64,000 nt of DNA from Bacteroidota bacterium (GCA_005772895.1 SXIH01000062.1:120761-184760); one strand, 5' to 3'; shown: positions 20,001 through 30,558, numbered from the stretch's first letter. Translations and numbers: made by a program. Notes: generated from the sequence alone by a model not told the origin.

Positions 20001-21087
20001 TTCGGTTTTCACACAACCATATACTGTTTATCCTACGCCTGTAGCGACATTTATAGCCACACCTTTGACTCAAACGTATCCGGCCACGACCGTTACCTTT
20101 ACAAACACAACGGTAAATGCAGTGAGCTATACTCATGCTTGGGATTTTGGTGACGGAAATGGTTCAACCGCAATCACGCCAGGAGCTTACGTTTACGGAA
20201 CGTGGGGAATTTACACCGTAACATTAATTGTTACAAATGGTTTTTGCAGTGACACTACAACACAAACAATTACAATAATTCCGCCACCACCTGTTGCAAG
20301 TTTTCTTGGTGTTTTTGCGGGATGCAGACCACTTACAATAAACCCAATTAACACATCTCAATTCGCGTCATCTTATCTCTGGGATTTTGGAGACGGGATA
20401 GGAACATCAACAGCTACCAATCCAACATATACTTATTACAATGCCGGAAATTATACTATCACACTAACAGCAACAGGACCAGGAGGTGTCGCAAGTGTTA
20501 TTGGAATTGACAGCGCAATAGTTTATGATATTCCCGTAGCAGCATTTGCTGCAAGTCCGCTTACCGCCAACGCAACCAGCGACCCAGTAACGTGTCTGAA
20601 TTTAAGCGCTGGTGCGACAAGTTATATTTGGGATTTTGGCGATGGCACAGGGGCAACGGATGTAAATCCGGCACACATATATCAATCACCAGGACAATAT
20701 CAAATTACATTGATTGCAATAAACGGATTTGGTTGTCGCGACACATTTAATTTGCCGAATCAAATAACCGTTGAAGCCGCTACAGAAATAGAAGTGCCGA
20801 ATGCATTTACTCCAAACGAAGCAGGAGGGAATGGTGGAGGATATGATCCTGCAGATTTATCAAACGATGTTTTTCATCCGAATGTAACGGGCGTAAAAAA
20901 ATATCAACTAAGTATTTATAATCGTTGGGGGGAATTAATTTTTGAAAGTCTCGATCCAAAAATTGGTTGGGATGGTTATTACAGAGAAAAGCTTTGTCAG
21001 CAAGATGTATATGTCTGGAAAATAAAAGCAACAAGCAATACGGGTGAGTCAATTGTTAAAACAGGCGATGTTACACTTTTAAGATAA
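17083..21087 (+). CDS. Giant PKD-repeat adhesin with gliding-motility-associated (CHU_C, T9SS type B) C-terminus
   Basis: Signal peptide; about 14 W(D/N)FG(D/N)G-type PKD motifs; C-term VPNAFTPNEAGG...YNRWGELIFESLDPKIGWDGYY...KTGDVTLLR. Confidence 0.92.
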   Translation: MKKKRYLFFLICFCSFGLKAQCPQFYDGTGALSSAPYWVSCSGGAYTLNLASPTVLTTYSIDWGDGSPVDAGGPQPANTPIVHNYTATLDTFIVTITTNTGVVCVLTGVVVMEEPVNASIQIPIGGVTTACAPATLQFINSSTDVSPTTTFIWDFGDGSPPLTFDYTNAGQTINHTYLQGTVNCQTAVTLTAENYCSFGSPTLASFNPIQIYDIDDAAITPDATLKCFPDNTFTLTNTTARNCLAQGNMQQRYEYWNFGDYWGLGYDSIISWTAWPPTFPHTLTYPGVGSYTTMLVDSSMCGLDTAFVTVTIVPPPTAGVIAPVDSGCVGVVFTFNNTSSPGYSYSWNFGDTPVYTVFPFGPVNYTYAVAGTYTVSVVAFVPGAGATCRDTATVVVTVFPSPISAFNASALVGCDSLNVTFTDASISAITWDWDFGNGNVSAVQNPPIQNYGIGTYTVSLDVTSLNGCPNTSQQTINVYQTPVAAYTTGPTCQGSPVNFTDASTSSVGDPLTNWLWDFGDGSPTSNLQNPSHIYATAGTYTIILFANTANCSDSTTGTITINPIPTAVFSLAPANGCGPLSVAFTNTSIGAATYSWNFGNGNTSTVTNPTEVYTNPGSTDTTYYVSLLATTALGCVDSLSDSVTIFGKPLASFTSNAVASCAPVMVTFTNTSTAATTYLWDFGDGTATSTAVSPTHLFQNTTLFIQNYNVILIATNAGGCTDTATMIVQAYPEPIFGFTMIPDTGCTALTVNFPSVLGAVMYMWDFGDGFTSTGANPTHIFTNATTLPVTYTVQLIATNAFTCQDTTYGDVLVYPQPQAAFTSSVTQGCPDLSVNFTNTSVGGTSYQWNFGDGSPTDTATSPTHIFVNTSTTVSDTFNVQLVTTSGFGCIDTANTTIIVYPDVISNFTANTPICSPSAATFNNLSLGAATYNWDFGDGNTSNLFSPTNAYINPGPASINFTITLTATSSFGCVSVFTQPYTVYPTPVATFIATPLTQTYPATTVTFTNTTVNAVSYTHAWDFGDGNGSTAITPGAYVYGTWGIYTVTLIVTNGFCSDTTTQTITIIPPPPVASFLGVFAGCRPLTINPINTSQFASSYLWDFGDGIGTSTATNPTYTYYNAGNYTITLTATGPGGVASVIGIDSAIVYDIPVAAFAASPLTANATSDPVTCLNLSAGATSYIWDFGDGTGATDVNPAHIYQSPGQYQITLIAINGFGCRDTFNLPNQITVEAATEIEVPNAFTPNEAGGNGGGYDPADLSNDVFHPNVTGVKKYQLSIYNRWGELIFESLDPKIGWDGYYREKLCQQDVYVWKIKATSNTGESIVKTGDVTLLR

Positions 21088-21088
21088 A

Positions 21089-22711
21089 ATGAAAACAAAA
21101 AAAGAAATACAATTTTGTTTCTTGGCAACATTATTTATGTTGTTGGTTTTTTCGTTTTCTATTGTTGCAGCACAACCTGTGAAACACGATTTTCAATTTA
21201 AGAAAACGCTAAAAGAGGCAGACGATTTTTTTGAAATAGATGATTATAAAAGTGCAGAAAAATTATACTTAAGCATTTTGCCGAACGACTCATTAAACGA
21301 AAAAATAAATCTGAATATTGCTATTTGTAAATTCAAACAAAAACAATTTCCGGAACAAATTCTTCCGTTTTTGATAAAAGCAGAAAAAAGCAAATTGGCG
21401 CCTGCACAATTTTATTTAGGAAAAGTATATCATTTGTCTTGTCGTTTCGAAGAGGCAATTCTTCATTACAATAATTACAAAATGTTTGATGAAAAAAATC
21501 GTGAATACAATAACGAAGAGGTGAATAGATTTATTGAAATGTCGGTGCGTGCAAAAAATGAAATGCAACAGCCGCACAAAGCATTAATTAAAAATGTTGG
21601 ACCAACGATCAATACAAAATATCAGGAATATGTTCCGCTTATTTCGGCTGACGAAAGTAAATTGTTTTTTACTTCACGCAGACCGGGAAGCACAGGTGGC
21701 GAAACAGATGTGTTGGGAAATTACAATGAAGATGTTTATGTTTCATACAAAGAAAGCAACGGAAGCTGGAGCAAACCCGAAAATATTGGCGGACCGGTGA
21801 ACACAGAAAAACATGATGCCTGTGTCAGTTTGTCGCCCGATGCACAACACATGTTAATTTTTAGAACAAGTGAAGATTTGAGTAGCGGAGATTTATATTC
21901 TACTTATTGGAACGGAAAAAACTGGGGCAATCCTGTGATGCTCGGGAAAGAAATTAATTCGGAATTTAAAGAATTAAGTGCCTGCAACAATAACGACAAC
22001 ACGATGATTATTTTCACATCTGACAGACCGGGTGGATTCGGAGGAAAAGATTTATACAGGATAGTAACTCTTCCAAATGGAAAATGGAGCCAACCACAAA
22101 ATTTAGGTCCAAAAATAAACACAAAGTACGATGAAGATGCACCCTTCTTTTCATCAAACGGGCAGTATTTATATTTTAGTTCTAATGGAATGAACACAAT
22201 GGGTGGATATGATATTTTCAGAGCAGATGCGTATGCTGATATGTCTTTTGCCGAACCACAGAACTTAGGTTATCCAATAAACTCTGTTGGTGATGATATC
22301 TTTTTTGTTATCAGTGCAGATGCGAAGCACGGATATTTTTCATCTTTAAATGAAGAAAAGACCGACCCGAATTATTTGAGCGATGATATTTTTTTAATAG
22401 ACATGCGTTATGGCGAAAACGAAACTTGTGTGAAAAAAGGGTTGTGTGTTTTTGATAAAGACAACAATGCGCCTATTCAAGTTCAGATTTCGGTTTATGA
22501 TGAGGTGACACAAAAGGTGATAGGAATATATAAACCAAACAGCAGCGGGAGTTTTATTTTTACTGTGAATCCATACGATAAATATAAAATTGTAGCAGAG
22601 GCAAAAGGATATGAAACAATTTCGTTGCCATTTGCACCTCTTGTTGAACAAGAAGATTACGAAGTAGAAGTGGATGTACTAACCTTAGAATTTAAAAAAC
22701 TTGATAAGTAA
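21089..22711 (+). CDS. PD40/WD40-like beta-propeller lipoprotein/OMP-type protein with C-terminal carboxypeptidase-regulatory-like region
   Basis: TPR-like N-term; repeated PLISADESKLFFTSRRPG, IIFTSDRPGGFGGKDLYR, YLYFSSNGMNTMGGYDIFRA. Confidence 0.8.
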   Translation: MKTKKEIQFCFLATLFMLLVFSFSIVAAQPVKHDFQFKKTLKEADDFFEIDDYKSAEKLYLSILPNDSLNEKINLNIAICKFKQKQFPEQILPFLIKAEKSKLAPAQFYLGKVYHLSCRFEEAILHYNNYKMFDEKNREYNNEEVNRFIEMSVRAKNEMQQPHKALIKNVGPTINTKYQEYVPLISADESKLFFTSRRPGSTGGETDVLGNYNEDVYVSYKESNGSWSKPENIGGPVNTEKHDACVSLSPDAQHMLIFRTSEDLSSGDLYSTYWNGKNWGNPVMLGKEINSEFKELSACNNNDNTMIIFTSDRPGGFGGKDLYRIVTLPNGKWSQPQNLGPKINTKYDEDAPFFSSNGQYLYFSSNGMNTMGGYDIFRADAYADMSFAEPQNLGYPINSVGDDIFFVISADAKHGYFSSLNEEKTDPNYLSDDIFLIDMRYGENETCVKKGLCVFDKDNNAPIQVQISVYDEVTQKVIGIYKPNSSGSFIFTVNPYDKYKIVAEAKGYETISLPFAPLVEQEDYEVEVDVLTLEFKKLDK

Positions 22712-23693
22712 AATTAAAAATAAAATTCTTTGTCTTTTTTCGATCATAGCATTCAATGCTCTTTCGCAAGATGTGCATTTTACGCAGTTTTATGCGAACC
22801 CGATTTTCTTAAATCCTGCATATACGGGAGCAACGTTTGAGCATCGTTTTGTTGCTAACTACAGAAACCAATGGCCGGGAATTTCAAAAGCATACAGCAC
22901 ATATGCTATTTCATACGACTATAATATGACCGAAATAAATAGCGGTGTTGGAATTCAAATAATGCGCGACAGGGCAGGAACCTCTAATTTAACTACAACG
23001 GGTGTTATGGGTTCGTATGCATATTATTATCAGGTAGAAAAATTTAAAGAGGTAAGAATGGGTTTGCAGCTTTGCTATATTAATAAGTTTTATGATTACG
23101 GAAAACTAACATTTAACGATCAATTATTTACAGGTTCGTCAGTTTCTAACGACATAGAAAACGTTCCAAAAATAAATTACCTCAACATAAATGCAGGGGC
23201 GCTTTATACTACAAGGTTGTTGTGGGCAGGCTTTGCGCTTCACAATATCAATAGACCAAATACAACCTTGGTTGATGGCGACAATCGTTTGCCGATGAAA
23301 TTTTCTGTACATGGTGGATACAAATTTATTATATCTAAAAAAGGAAATTTCTTGGAAAAATATTTTGCTCCTGCAATTAATTATCATCATCAAAATAAAT
23401 TTGATGAATTGGACTTGGGGGCCTATTATTTTTATTCTCCTATAAGTTTTGGTGTTTGGTATCGCGGACTTCCACTCAAACATTATGATGCAGGCTATCC
23501 AAATACGGACGCACTTAGTTTTTTGGTGGGATTAGACATTAAAGACTACGATATGCGGATTGGATTTAGTTATGACGTAACGCTTTCGCGATTGGCGTCC
23601 AGATCTTTTGGTGCCGCAGAACTTTCTATAATTTATGAAATAGCTAAGAAGAGCAAAAGAAAAAGGGTGTATGTAAGTTGCCCTAAATTTTAA
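22701..23693 (+). CDS. PorP/SprF family type IX secretion system membrane protein
   Basis: DVHFTQFYANPIFLNPAYTGATFEHRFVANYRNQWPGI, GVGIQIMRDRAGTS; overlaps the previous gene by 11 bp (TTG start). Confidence 0.92.
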   Translation: MISKIKNKILCLFSIIAFNALSQDVHFTQFYANPIFLNPAYTGATFEHRFVANYRNQWPGISKAYSTYAISYDYNMTEINSGVGIQIMRDRAGTSNLTTTGVMGSYAYYYQVEKFKEVRMGLQLCYINKFYDYGKLTFNDQLFTGSSVSNDIENVPKINYLNINAGALYTTRLLWAGFALHNINRPNTTLVDGDNRLPMKFSVHGGYKFIISKKGNFLEKYFAPAINYHHQNKFDELDLGAYYFYSPISFGVWYRGLPLKHYDAGYPNTDALSFLVGLDIKDYDMRIGFSYDVTLSRLASRSFGAAELSIIYEIAKKSKRKRVYVSCPKF

Positions 23694-24946
23694 TTGTTCT
23701 TATATAGCCAATCTTCCGGATTTAATTTTGTTTGTCCTTTCCAAACCTCAAAATGCATCACAGTTTTGTTATCGTCATCGTCCAATAAAACAGAACCAAT
23801 ATTTTGTTTGGTAGTTACTTTATCTCCAACGGCTACGTATACATCTTTCAGGTTAGAGTAAATCGTCAAAAATTCACCATGTCTTAATAGAACAAACTGT
23901 CCGGCACCCGGCATGCTCACAACCGCTTTAACTTCTCCCTCAAAAACAGCACGGGCCAATGCGCCACTATTTGTTGTAATGTCAACACCATTATTATTAA
24001 TGTCAATGTCTTTCATTAATGGATGAGGATGAACACCAAAGCGTTCGCTGATAACACCTTTTGCAACCGGCCAAGGTAATTTACTTTTGTTGTTTGAAAA
24101 CGAATTAGACAACTGTTGCGATTCAGGGGTTAACACCAGCTTTTGCGGTTTCGGTTTATTTTCTTTGGCCGCTTGAGCTTGAGCTTTTTCCAATTCTTTT
24201 TCTATTACTCGCTGAATAGCTTGTTGTAATTTTTGTGCGTCTTTTTTCTTTTTTTCCAGATCTTTTTTGAGTTTGCTTTCTTGTTGTTGAAGCTCAGAAA
24301 ACACTTGTTCTTTCTCCGTTTTTTCAGAAGTTAAATTTTGTTTTTCAGATTCTTCACTGCCCAACAAAACACGTTGATCCGATTTTTTCGCTTCTAATTC
24401 CTGAACTTTTTCGTTCAACTCTTTTTTTGTCTTAACAATTCTTCCTGCCTGCTTGTGTCTGTATTCGCTGTATTGTTGCAAATACTTTAAACGCATATAA
24501 GCCTGCTCAAAATCTGCAGAAGCAAAAACAAACATTAAGCGGCTATACGAATCCTGATTTTTATATGCATAGTAAATCATTTTTGCATACTCTGCTTTTA
24601 GTTTGGTAAGGTCTTTTTGCAAACCATTTATAGAAGCATTGTTTTCTTTAATTTGTTTATTAAGCACAGCAATTTCATTATTGATTGTTGCAATTAACTC
24701 CTCACGTGCGCTGATTTTTTTGTTCAGCATCACAAGTTGATTTAAAGAAAGTTTTTTATTTTTTTTTGTTTCTGCAAGCAATTGATTGGTCGCCTCAATT
24801 TCTTTTTGAAGCTGTTTCTTTTTGTTCTCTAAATCTTTTTTGGTTTGTTTTTGAGAAAAGACTGACCCTGCGCTCAATAGCACGAAACAAAAAAGAAAAA
24901 CAATCGAAAGCGAACTACTTTTTTTCTTTGATCTGTACAGGTTCAT
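23690..24946 (-). CDS. Murein hydrolase activator EnvC-like, M23 peptidase domain with coiled coil
   Basis: Long coiled coil; ISERFGVHPHPLMKDI...VFEGEVKAVVSMPGAGQFVLLRHGEFLTIYSNL. Confidence 0.9.
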   Translation of the reverse strand: MNLYRSKKKSSSLSIVFLFCFVLLSAGSVFSQKQTKKDLENKKKQLQKEIEATNQLLAETKKNKKLSLNQLVMLNKKISAREELIATINNEIAVLNKQIKENNASINGLQKDLTKLKAEYAKMIYYAYKNQDSYSRLMFVFASADFEQAYMRLKYLQQYSEYRHKQAGRIVKTKKELNEKVQELEAKKSDQRVLLGSEESEKQNLTSEKTEKEQVFSELQQQESKLKKDLEKKKKDAQKLQQAIQRVIEKELEKAQAQAAKENKPKPQKLVLTPESQQLSNSFSNNKSKLPWPVAKGVISERFGVHPHPLMKDIDINNNGVDITTNSGALARAVFEGEVKAVVSMPGAGQFVLLRHGEFLTIYSNLKDVYVAVGDKVTTKQNIGSVLLDDDDNKTVMHFEVWKGQTKLNPEDWLYKNN

Positions 24947-25805
24947 AGTTTTCCGGAATCTTAAAAGGGAACGTTTGCTCTTCGTTTAAAACAACTTTAC
25001 TGTATGCCAAGTCTATCTTAACGTTTTTTTGTGCCTTAATAGTATAATTCATCTTCATAGGAAAGAGTTGGGTAGAGTCTTTTTGCTCATATTCGCTATA
25101 TCTGGCATCAAAACTTCTGTCGGGACCAAACTCATAAAACAATATTCTGGCTATTTTAAACGTTTCAGGGATCATGTAAATACTCTGTGCGGGCTCTTTT
25201 AGTTCTTTCCCCTTTTCCATTACCTTGTGAAGCTTTTTCTTGCGAATGGTGCCGAGTGTATACTGACAATTATCGATTCCCGGTTTTATTTTTTCATCCT
25301 CATCATAAAACTCAACACTGTTTCCTATTAAAAGCGATTGCAGCATTTCAAAGTCCAAATCGGTGCTTGCTAGTTTGCTGATGTATGCATAATCACCAAT
25401 AAAAAACTTTCCATTGTCATCACCCAATGGTCGTTTAATAAATTTTACAGAATCTTTTGTAATCAAAACGCGGGCACCCTCTATTCCCAATTTCGACAAT
25501 GACATCCAGATAACACTGTCTCTTCTTATTCGCAATGTTATGGTAAAAGATGCCGATGAGCTATCAATTTCGGCATCGGCTGACAACTTTGCATTGAGGC
25601 GCTCGAACTTAAATTCCTTTTCTTTTAAATTGGAGGTAAGCGTTCTGGCGTTTTTAAAATCCAGAATACAGCGCCCATTATTGAGCGTAATTTTTTGACG
25701 GCTTTTACACGAAGAAAAAATAAGCGAAACAAAAAGGATAGCATAAACAATCCGGAAAAGATGTTTGGTTTTAAAAAAGAAAAATGTGTGAACGAATTTA
25801 TTCAT
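24915..25805 (-). CDS. DUF4292-family lipoprotein-like protein
   Basis: Cys-containing signal (FSSCKSR) and conserved gene order TPR-DUF4292-M23. Confidence 0.7.
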   Translation of the reverse strand: MNKFVHTFFFFKTKHLFRIVYAILFVSLIFSSCKSRQKITLNNGRCILDFKNARTLTSNLKEKEFKFERLNAKLSADAEIDSSSASFTITLRIRRDSVIWMSLSKLGIEGARVLITKDSVKFIKRPLGDDNGKFFIGDYAYISKLASTDLDFEMLQSLLIGNSVEFYDEDEKIKPGIDNCQYTLGTIRKKKLHKVMEKGKELKEPAQSIYMIPETFKIARILFYEFGPDRSFDARYSEYEQKDSTQLFPMKMNYTIKAQKNVKIDLAYSKVVLNEEQTFPFKIPENYEPVQIKEKK

Positions 25806-27573
25806 ACAACTTTTTGTCTGCTATTTTTTTGTCCAACAAAGTAGAGTTGCCTCCGTTTTTTTTGGCATCCTTCCAATATTTTATTGCCTCTTCTGTGTCA
25901 CCCAATTGAAATAAAATATCGCCATAATGCTCAAGAAGAGTGCCATTTGTTTTTCCTCCATTATCAATTGCTTTGCCAATCCAAACTTTTGCATCGTCAT
26001 ACTTTTTCATCTGAAACAAAATCCAACCATAGGTGTCTTGATAAGAGCTGATGTTAGGTTGAAGAGCGTTACACCTTTTCGACATTGCTTCTGCCTTTTC
26101 CAAATTTTTATTTCGCAGAGATAAATAGTAGGAATAGTTATTTAGCACACCGGCATTATCCGGATTTAACTCAAGAGACTTGTCATAAGCAGCATCTGAA
26201 GCATCATTGTTTTTTAATTGGTTTTGCGCATCGCCAATCCCAGAATAAAAATCAGCCAAAAAAAGATTGTTATCAAAAACAAACTCTTTTCCTTCTGTCC
26301 ATGAAGCAAGAGCCTCCGTATAGTTTCTTAATTGATAATTTGATGCCCCGTTGTAAAAATAGGGCAATGGTTGATTAGGGAAAAGCTCCATTGCCTCTTT
26401 GCTTTCTTTTAGTAATGCAACAAAATCATTCAGCTCCGATTCAATAAAAAGCAATTGGTTCCATATAGCATACTTTTCTTTATCTAATGCAATTGCTTTC
26501 CTAAATTGAATTCTCGCCAATTCATATTTTTTATCTCGAAATAAAAAGTCACCATAAACAGAAAAAGCCTTTGCTTCATCGGGATGAACCTCAACAATAA
26601 TTTTACACAATTCATCAGCATCAGATTTTAATTCAGGAAAACTTTCGGTGATGTCGTAATACGACAAAAGGATTTTCACTTTCGTGTCTATATCTAGCTG
26701 ATTGCTTTTGAAAGCAAGTTTAATTTCCTGAAAAGCTTTATCGTTTTGTTTTAAGTTCCGATAATAATCAGCAAGCGAAAGGTGTACATAAGCGTTTGTA
26801 GAATCAATTTTAATAAGTTCATTGTACGCTTCAAAAGCTTTTTCATTCATTCCCTTTTCCTGATAAAGCTCTCCTAAAATCCCATAATATTTTGCTTCTT
26901 TTGGAAATGTTTTAATTAATTTTTTTGCTTCGTCAACCGCTTTCTCAAAATTATTATTGACTTTATAAAGTTTTAATTTTTGCATGGAGGACTCTTCGGT
27001 TACACCAATAGCAGCTTCTATTTTGTTATAAGTTTTAATGGCCTCATTCAATTTGTTTAAATAGATGTAAACGTTCGCCAACTCATAATAAAAATCATAG
27101 TTTTCAGGATTGTCTTTAATCAGTCTCTCATAAACAGCAGCTACTTCGTTTAGCAATTTGTTTTCTTTCAAACAACTTGCATACAACAATTGGTACCAAA
27201 CATTTTTTGGATCAATTGCAGCAGCCCTCTTGCTATATAAAAGAGCTTGATTTTTATTGTTCTGAAAAGAATAAATGTTTGCTAACTCATACATAGTAGG
27301 AGCGCTGTTAGGGTCTATTTTCAAGGCTTGAGAAAAAAGCGTTTCAGCCATGTCGTAGTTTCCTAATATGCGCTCTTTGTTCGCATCAATAAAAAGGCGT
27401 TTAAACAAAATAAGGTCTTTGTCAGAAATACTGCCAGTTGCATTTTTGCCGGAATTACTATCAGCACTTGTTTTTGGTGTTTTGCACGCAAAAGAAAAAA
27501 GCAGAATCAACAGAACCGCAAAAGTTTTGTTTTTGAGAAGCAGAGAATATAATTTAGACAGAAGATTTGTCAA
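25798..27573 (-). CDS. TPR repeat lipoprotein
   Basis: Lipobox-like FSFACKT and many TPR motifs. Confidence 0.85.
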   Translation of the reverse strand: MTNLLSKLYSLLLKNKTFAVLLILLFSFACKTPKTSADSNSGKNATGSISDKDLILFKRLFIDANKERILGNYDMAETLFSQALKIDPNSAPTMYELANIYSFQNNKNQALLYSKRAAAIDPKNVWYQLLYASCLKENKLLNEVAAVYERLIKDNPENYDFYYELANVYIYLNKLNEAIKTYNKIEAAIGVTEESSMQKLKLYKVNNNFEKAVDEAKKLIKTFPKEAKYYGILGELYQEKGMNEKAFEAYNELIKIDSTNAYVHLSLADYYRNLKQNDKAFQEIKLAFKSNQLDIDTKVKILLSYYDITESFPELKSDADELCKIIVEVHPDEAKAFSVYGDFLFRDKKYELARIQFRKAIALDKEKYAIWNQLLFIESELNDFVALLKESKEAMELFPNQPLPYFYNGASNYQLRNYTEALASWTEGKEFVFDNNLFLADFYSGIGDAQNQLKNNDASDAAYDKSLELNPDNAGVLNNYSYYLSLRNKNLEKAEAMSKRCNALQPNISSYQDTYGWILFQMKKYDDAKVWIGKAIDNGGKTNGTLLEHYGDILFQLGDTEEAIKYWKDAKKNGGNSTLLDKKIADKKLYE

Positions 27574-27583
27574 AATATTGTTT

Positions 27584-28585
27584 TTATCTGATTGTGCTAT
27601 AATCGCCCAGGCTTAAATCGCTCGACTTTCCTGTAAACTCCGAAAAATTTCCCACCATTGAATTGCTGAGCTCAGCATTTTTAATTTTGCTGTTAGTTTG
27701 AACAATGCTGTTTTTTACTGTAGCATTTTCAACAATTGTATTTGCGCCAATGGAGGCGTGTGGGCCAACAACCGAATTAATCAATTGAACATTTTCGCCA
27801 ATAAAACACGGCTCTATAATTTTTGAGTTGGTGTTTTTGTGTGACGCAGAAACAATTCCTGTGCCTTTAATAAACTCTAAAATGCGTTGGTTGGTATATA
27901 CTGTAGCGTCTTTGTTTCCGCAATCCAACCACTCTGTTACTTTTCCGGGAGAGAACTTTGTGCCTTTAGCTTTCATGTTTTCTAGCGCGTTAGTAAGTTG
28001 GTATTCTCCTTTTTCTTTAATGTCGTTATCCAATAAATATTTTAATTCGCGCTTCAAATAATCGCCATCTTTAAAATAATAAATTCCAATAATTGCTAAA
28101 TCAGAAACAAACTCTTGTGGTTTTTCTACAAAGTCTGTAATTACGTTGTTGGCATCTATTTTCACTACACCAAAAGGTTTTGGGTCTTCTACTTTTTGTA
28201 CCCAAATAATGCCTTCTTGTGAAGAGTCCATTTTGAAATCCGCCTTAAATAAGGTATCAGCAAAAGCAACAACAACTTTTCCTGTTACGCAACTTTCTGC
28301 ACACATAATTGCGTGTGCTGTTCCCAATGGAGTGTCTTGATAAAAAATACTTCCTTTTGCTCCAAGACTTTCTGCTACTTTAACCAGGTTGTCTTCTGCT
28401 TCTTTTCCAAAACGACCAACCACAAACGCAATTTCATCAACCTTTTCGTCACAAACTTTTATAATGTCTTCCACAATGCGTTGAACCATTGGTTTTCCTG
28501 CAATTGGAATAAGCGGTTTTGGAGTAGTAAGTGTGTGTGGGCGCATTCTTTTGCCCATTCCAGCCATTGGGATAATAATTTTCAT
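27584..28585 (-). CDS. Nucleotidyltransferase (sugar-nucleotide type) with left-handed beta-helix C-term
   Basis: IIPMAGMGKRMRPHTLTTPKPLIPIAGKPMV...; hexapeptide-like C-terminus. Confidence 0.9.
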   Translation of the reverse strand: MKIIIPMAGMGKRMRPHTLTTPKPLIPIAGKPMVQRIVEDIIKVCDEKVDEIAFVVGRFGKEAEDNLVKVAESLGAKGSIFYQDTPLGTAHAIMCAESCVTGKVVVAFADTLFKADFKMDSSQEGIIWVQKVEDPKPFGVVKIDANNVITDFVEKPQEFVSDLAIIGIYYFKDGDYLKRELKYLLDNDIKEKGEYQLTNALENMKAKGTKFSPGKVTEWLDCGNKDATVYTNQRILEFIKGTGIVSASHKNTNSKIIEPCFIGENVQLINSVVGPHASIGANTIVENATVKNSIVQTNSKIKNAELSNSMVGNFSEFTGKSSDLSLGDYSTIR

Positions 28586-28633
28586 AAAAACAATTTAAAG
28601 TTTATTGTTTGGAGTGTTTTAGTTCTTTGTCTT

Positions 28634-28657
28634 TTGTCTACTGATTTGTTGTCTACT
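28634..28657. repeat. TTGTCTACT-type degenerate repeat (2 units)
   Basis: TTGTCTACT at 28634-28642 and 28649-28657, also found at 1251-1392 and 50666-50690. Confidence 0.65.
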
Positions 28658-29087
28658 TTTTCCCCGTACTACCAAATCCACCTTCGCCTCTTGTGCTTTC
28701 TTCAAGCACTTGAACCTCTTGCCATTCGGCTTGTTCGTGTTTCGCAATTACCATTTGTGCAACACGCTCACCATCGTTAATTGTAAAATCTTCTTTCGAA
28801 AGATTTACAAGTATCACTTTTATTTCTCCTCTGTAATCAGCATCAATAGTGCCAGGAGAGTTCAAAACAGTTAATCCGTTTTTAAATGCCAATCCGCTGC
28901 GTGGACGAATTTGTGCTTCGTATCCAACAGGCAATTCGATAAATAAACCGGTTGCAACAAGTGTTCTTTCCAGTGACTTCAAAACTATTGGAGCATCAAT
29001 ATTCGCGCGCAAATCCATTCCTGCTGCAGCACCCGTTGCATAGCTAGGAAGCTTGTGTTTTGATTTATTTATTACTTTGATTTTCAT
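28653..29087 (-). CDS. dut: dUTP diphosphatase
   Basis: [63 protein letters not shown]. Confidence 0.95.
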   Translation of the reverse strand: MKIKVINKSKHKLPSYATGAAAGMDLRANIDAPIVLKSLERTLVATGLFIELPVGYEAQIRPRSGLAFKNGLTVLNSPGTIDADYRGEIKVILVNLSKEDFTINDGERVAQMVIAKHEQAEWQEVQVLEESTRGEGGFGSTGKK

Positions 29088-30556
29088 GCCAGTTTTCTAA
29101 AATTAGTCTTCTCCATTTTCCACGTAAACAAAACAAATCCTATGAGCAGCAAATTGTTTAAAATCAAATTTATTGCTCCGGACCCCGTTTTTATAAAAAC
29201 GCTGATAAAGTACAAAGTTAATGATAAACCTAAGTAAGCAAAAATCCGTTTCAGGTCGTAATTAACAGGATAATGTTTATTACCCAGGAAGTATGAAACC
29301 ACCATCATGCTTGCGTAACAAATAAGTGTGGCCCAAGCTGAGCCCATATATCCAATGCGGGGAATCCAGTAAAAATTTAATGTTATTGTAATGATGGCGC
29401 CAAAAATGGTCAATAAAGCACCATAACCTGTTTGTCCGGTTAGCTTATACCAAATCGACTGATTGATAAACACGCCCAGGAACAAATTTGCCAAAAGTAA
29501 AATCGGAACAACCCCCATTCCTTCTCTGAAATCTTCCCCGACAAAATATTTTATCCAATCAATATTCATCATCGTTCCTAAAAAAATGATAGAACAAATA
29601 ATTACAAAATATTTCATGATGGCAGCGTTTGTTGCTTTAGAATCTTTGTCTTTCGACTGACTAAAAAAGAAGGGCTCTGCAGCAAAACGAAAAGTCTGAA
29701 TAAAAATGGTCATGATGATTGAAACTTTGTAACATGCACCATAAATACCCGTTTGCGACATAGCTTCGTTTTCGGGGAGCAAATAAGTAAGTAAAACCCG
29801 GTCAAGTGTTTCGTTAATCATTCCTGCTAAACCGGCAATTAGCAAGGGAAGCGCATAAACCATCATTCTTTTCCAAAGTGGCGAATCAAACACATATCTC
29901 ATTCTGAAAATTTCCGGTGAAAGCAATAAAAGTGTTACAAGTGTTGCAATTAAATTGGAAATAAAAATATAGCCAACACCAATTTCCGGATTGTAAACAG
30001 CTTCAACAAAATCCTTGTATGCCGATTCTTCTGCTTCATAAACGGGTTTGCAAAACAGAATAAAGAAAACATTTAATCCGATATAAGTTGCGATATTAAT
30101 TACTTTAACTATTGCGAATCGTTTTGCTTTCCCCTGTTCACGGAGCTTTGCAAAAGGAATACTTGTTAGCGCATCGGTTGCAATAATGATGGCGAACCAA
30201 ATAACATATTCGGGATGACCTGTAAATTTAATGCTTTCGGAAATAGAATTAGAAAAAGCGCTTGCCAGAATAATAAACAAAACACTTGTGGTGAAAACAG
30301 AAATTAGTGCAGTGGTGTATACTTTTTGTTTGTCGTTTTCCGATTGTGAAAATTTAAACAACGCAGTTTCCATTCCGTATGTCAGAAAAACCAACAAGAA
30401 AGAAACATAAGCGTATGCAGAGGTAACAACACCAAATTCTTCAGTAGAAAAGTTGTAAGTAAAAAGTGGAGTTAAAAGATAATTCAGCAATCGCCCCACA
30501 ATAGTAGGCAAGCCATAGATGGCTGTTTGTGACGCGAGTTTTTTTAAAGGATTCAA
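29084..30556 (-). CDS. Polysaccharide biosynthesis / oligosaccharide flippase family protein
   Basis: About 12-14 TM segments; [39 protein letters not shown]. Confidence 0.88.
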   Translation of the reverse strand: MNPLKKLASQTAIYGLPTIVGRLLNYLLTPLFTYNFSTEEFGVVTSAYAYVSFLLVFLTYGMETALFKFSQSENDKQKVYTTALISVFTTSVLFIILASAFSNSISESIKFTGHPEYVIWFAIIIATDALTSIPFAKLREQGKAKRFAIVKVINIATYIGLNVFFILFCKPVYEAEESAYKDFVEAVYNPEIGVGYIFISNLIATLVTLLLLSPEIFRMRYVFDSPLWKRMMVYALPLLIAGLAGMINETLDRVLLTYLLPENEAMSQTGIYGACYKVSIIMTIFIQTFRFAAEPFFFSQSKDKDSKATNAAIMKYFVIICSIIFLGTMMNIDWIKYFVGEDFREGMGVVPILLLANLFLGVFINQSIWYKLTGQTGYGALLTIFGAIITITLNFYWIPRIGYMGSAWATLICYASMMVVSYFLGNKHYPVNYDLKRIFAYLGLSLTLYFISVFIKTGSGAINLILNNLLLIGFVLFTWKMEKTNFRKLA

Positions 30557-30558
30557 AT

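Noticed and set aside
17083-21087. DNA-level tandem repeats in the PKD adhesin
   Set aside because: Repetition is protein-level (WDFGDG motifs) and well diverged in DNA; ordinary for PKD adhesins.
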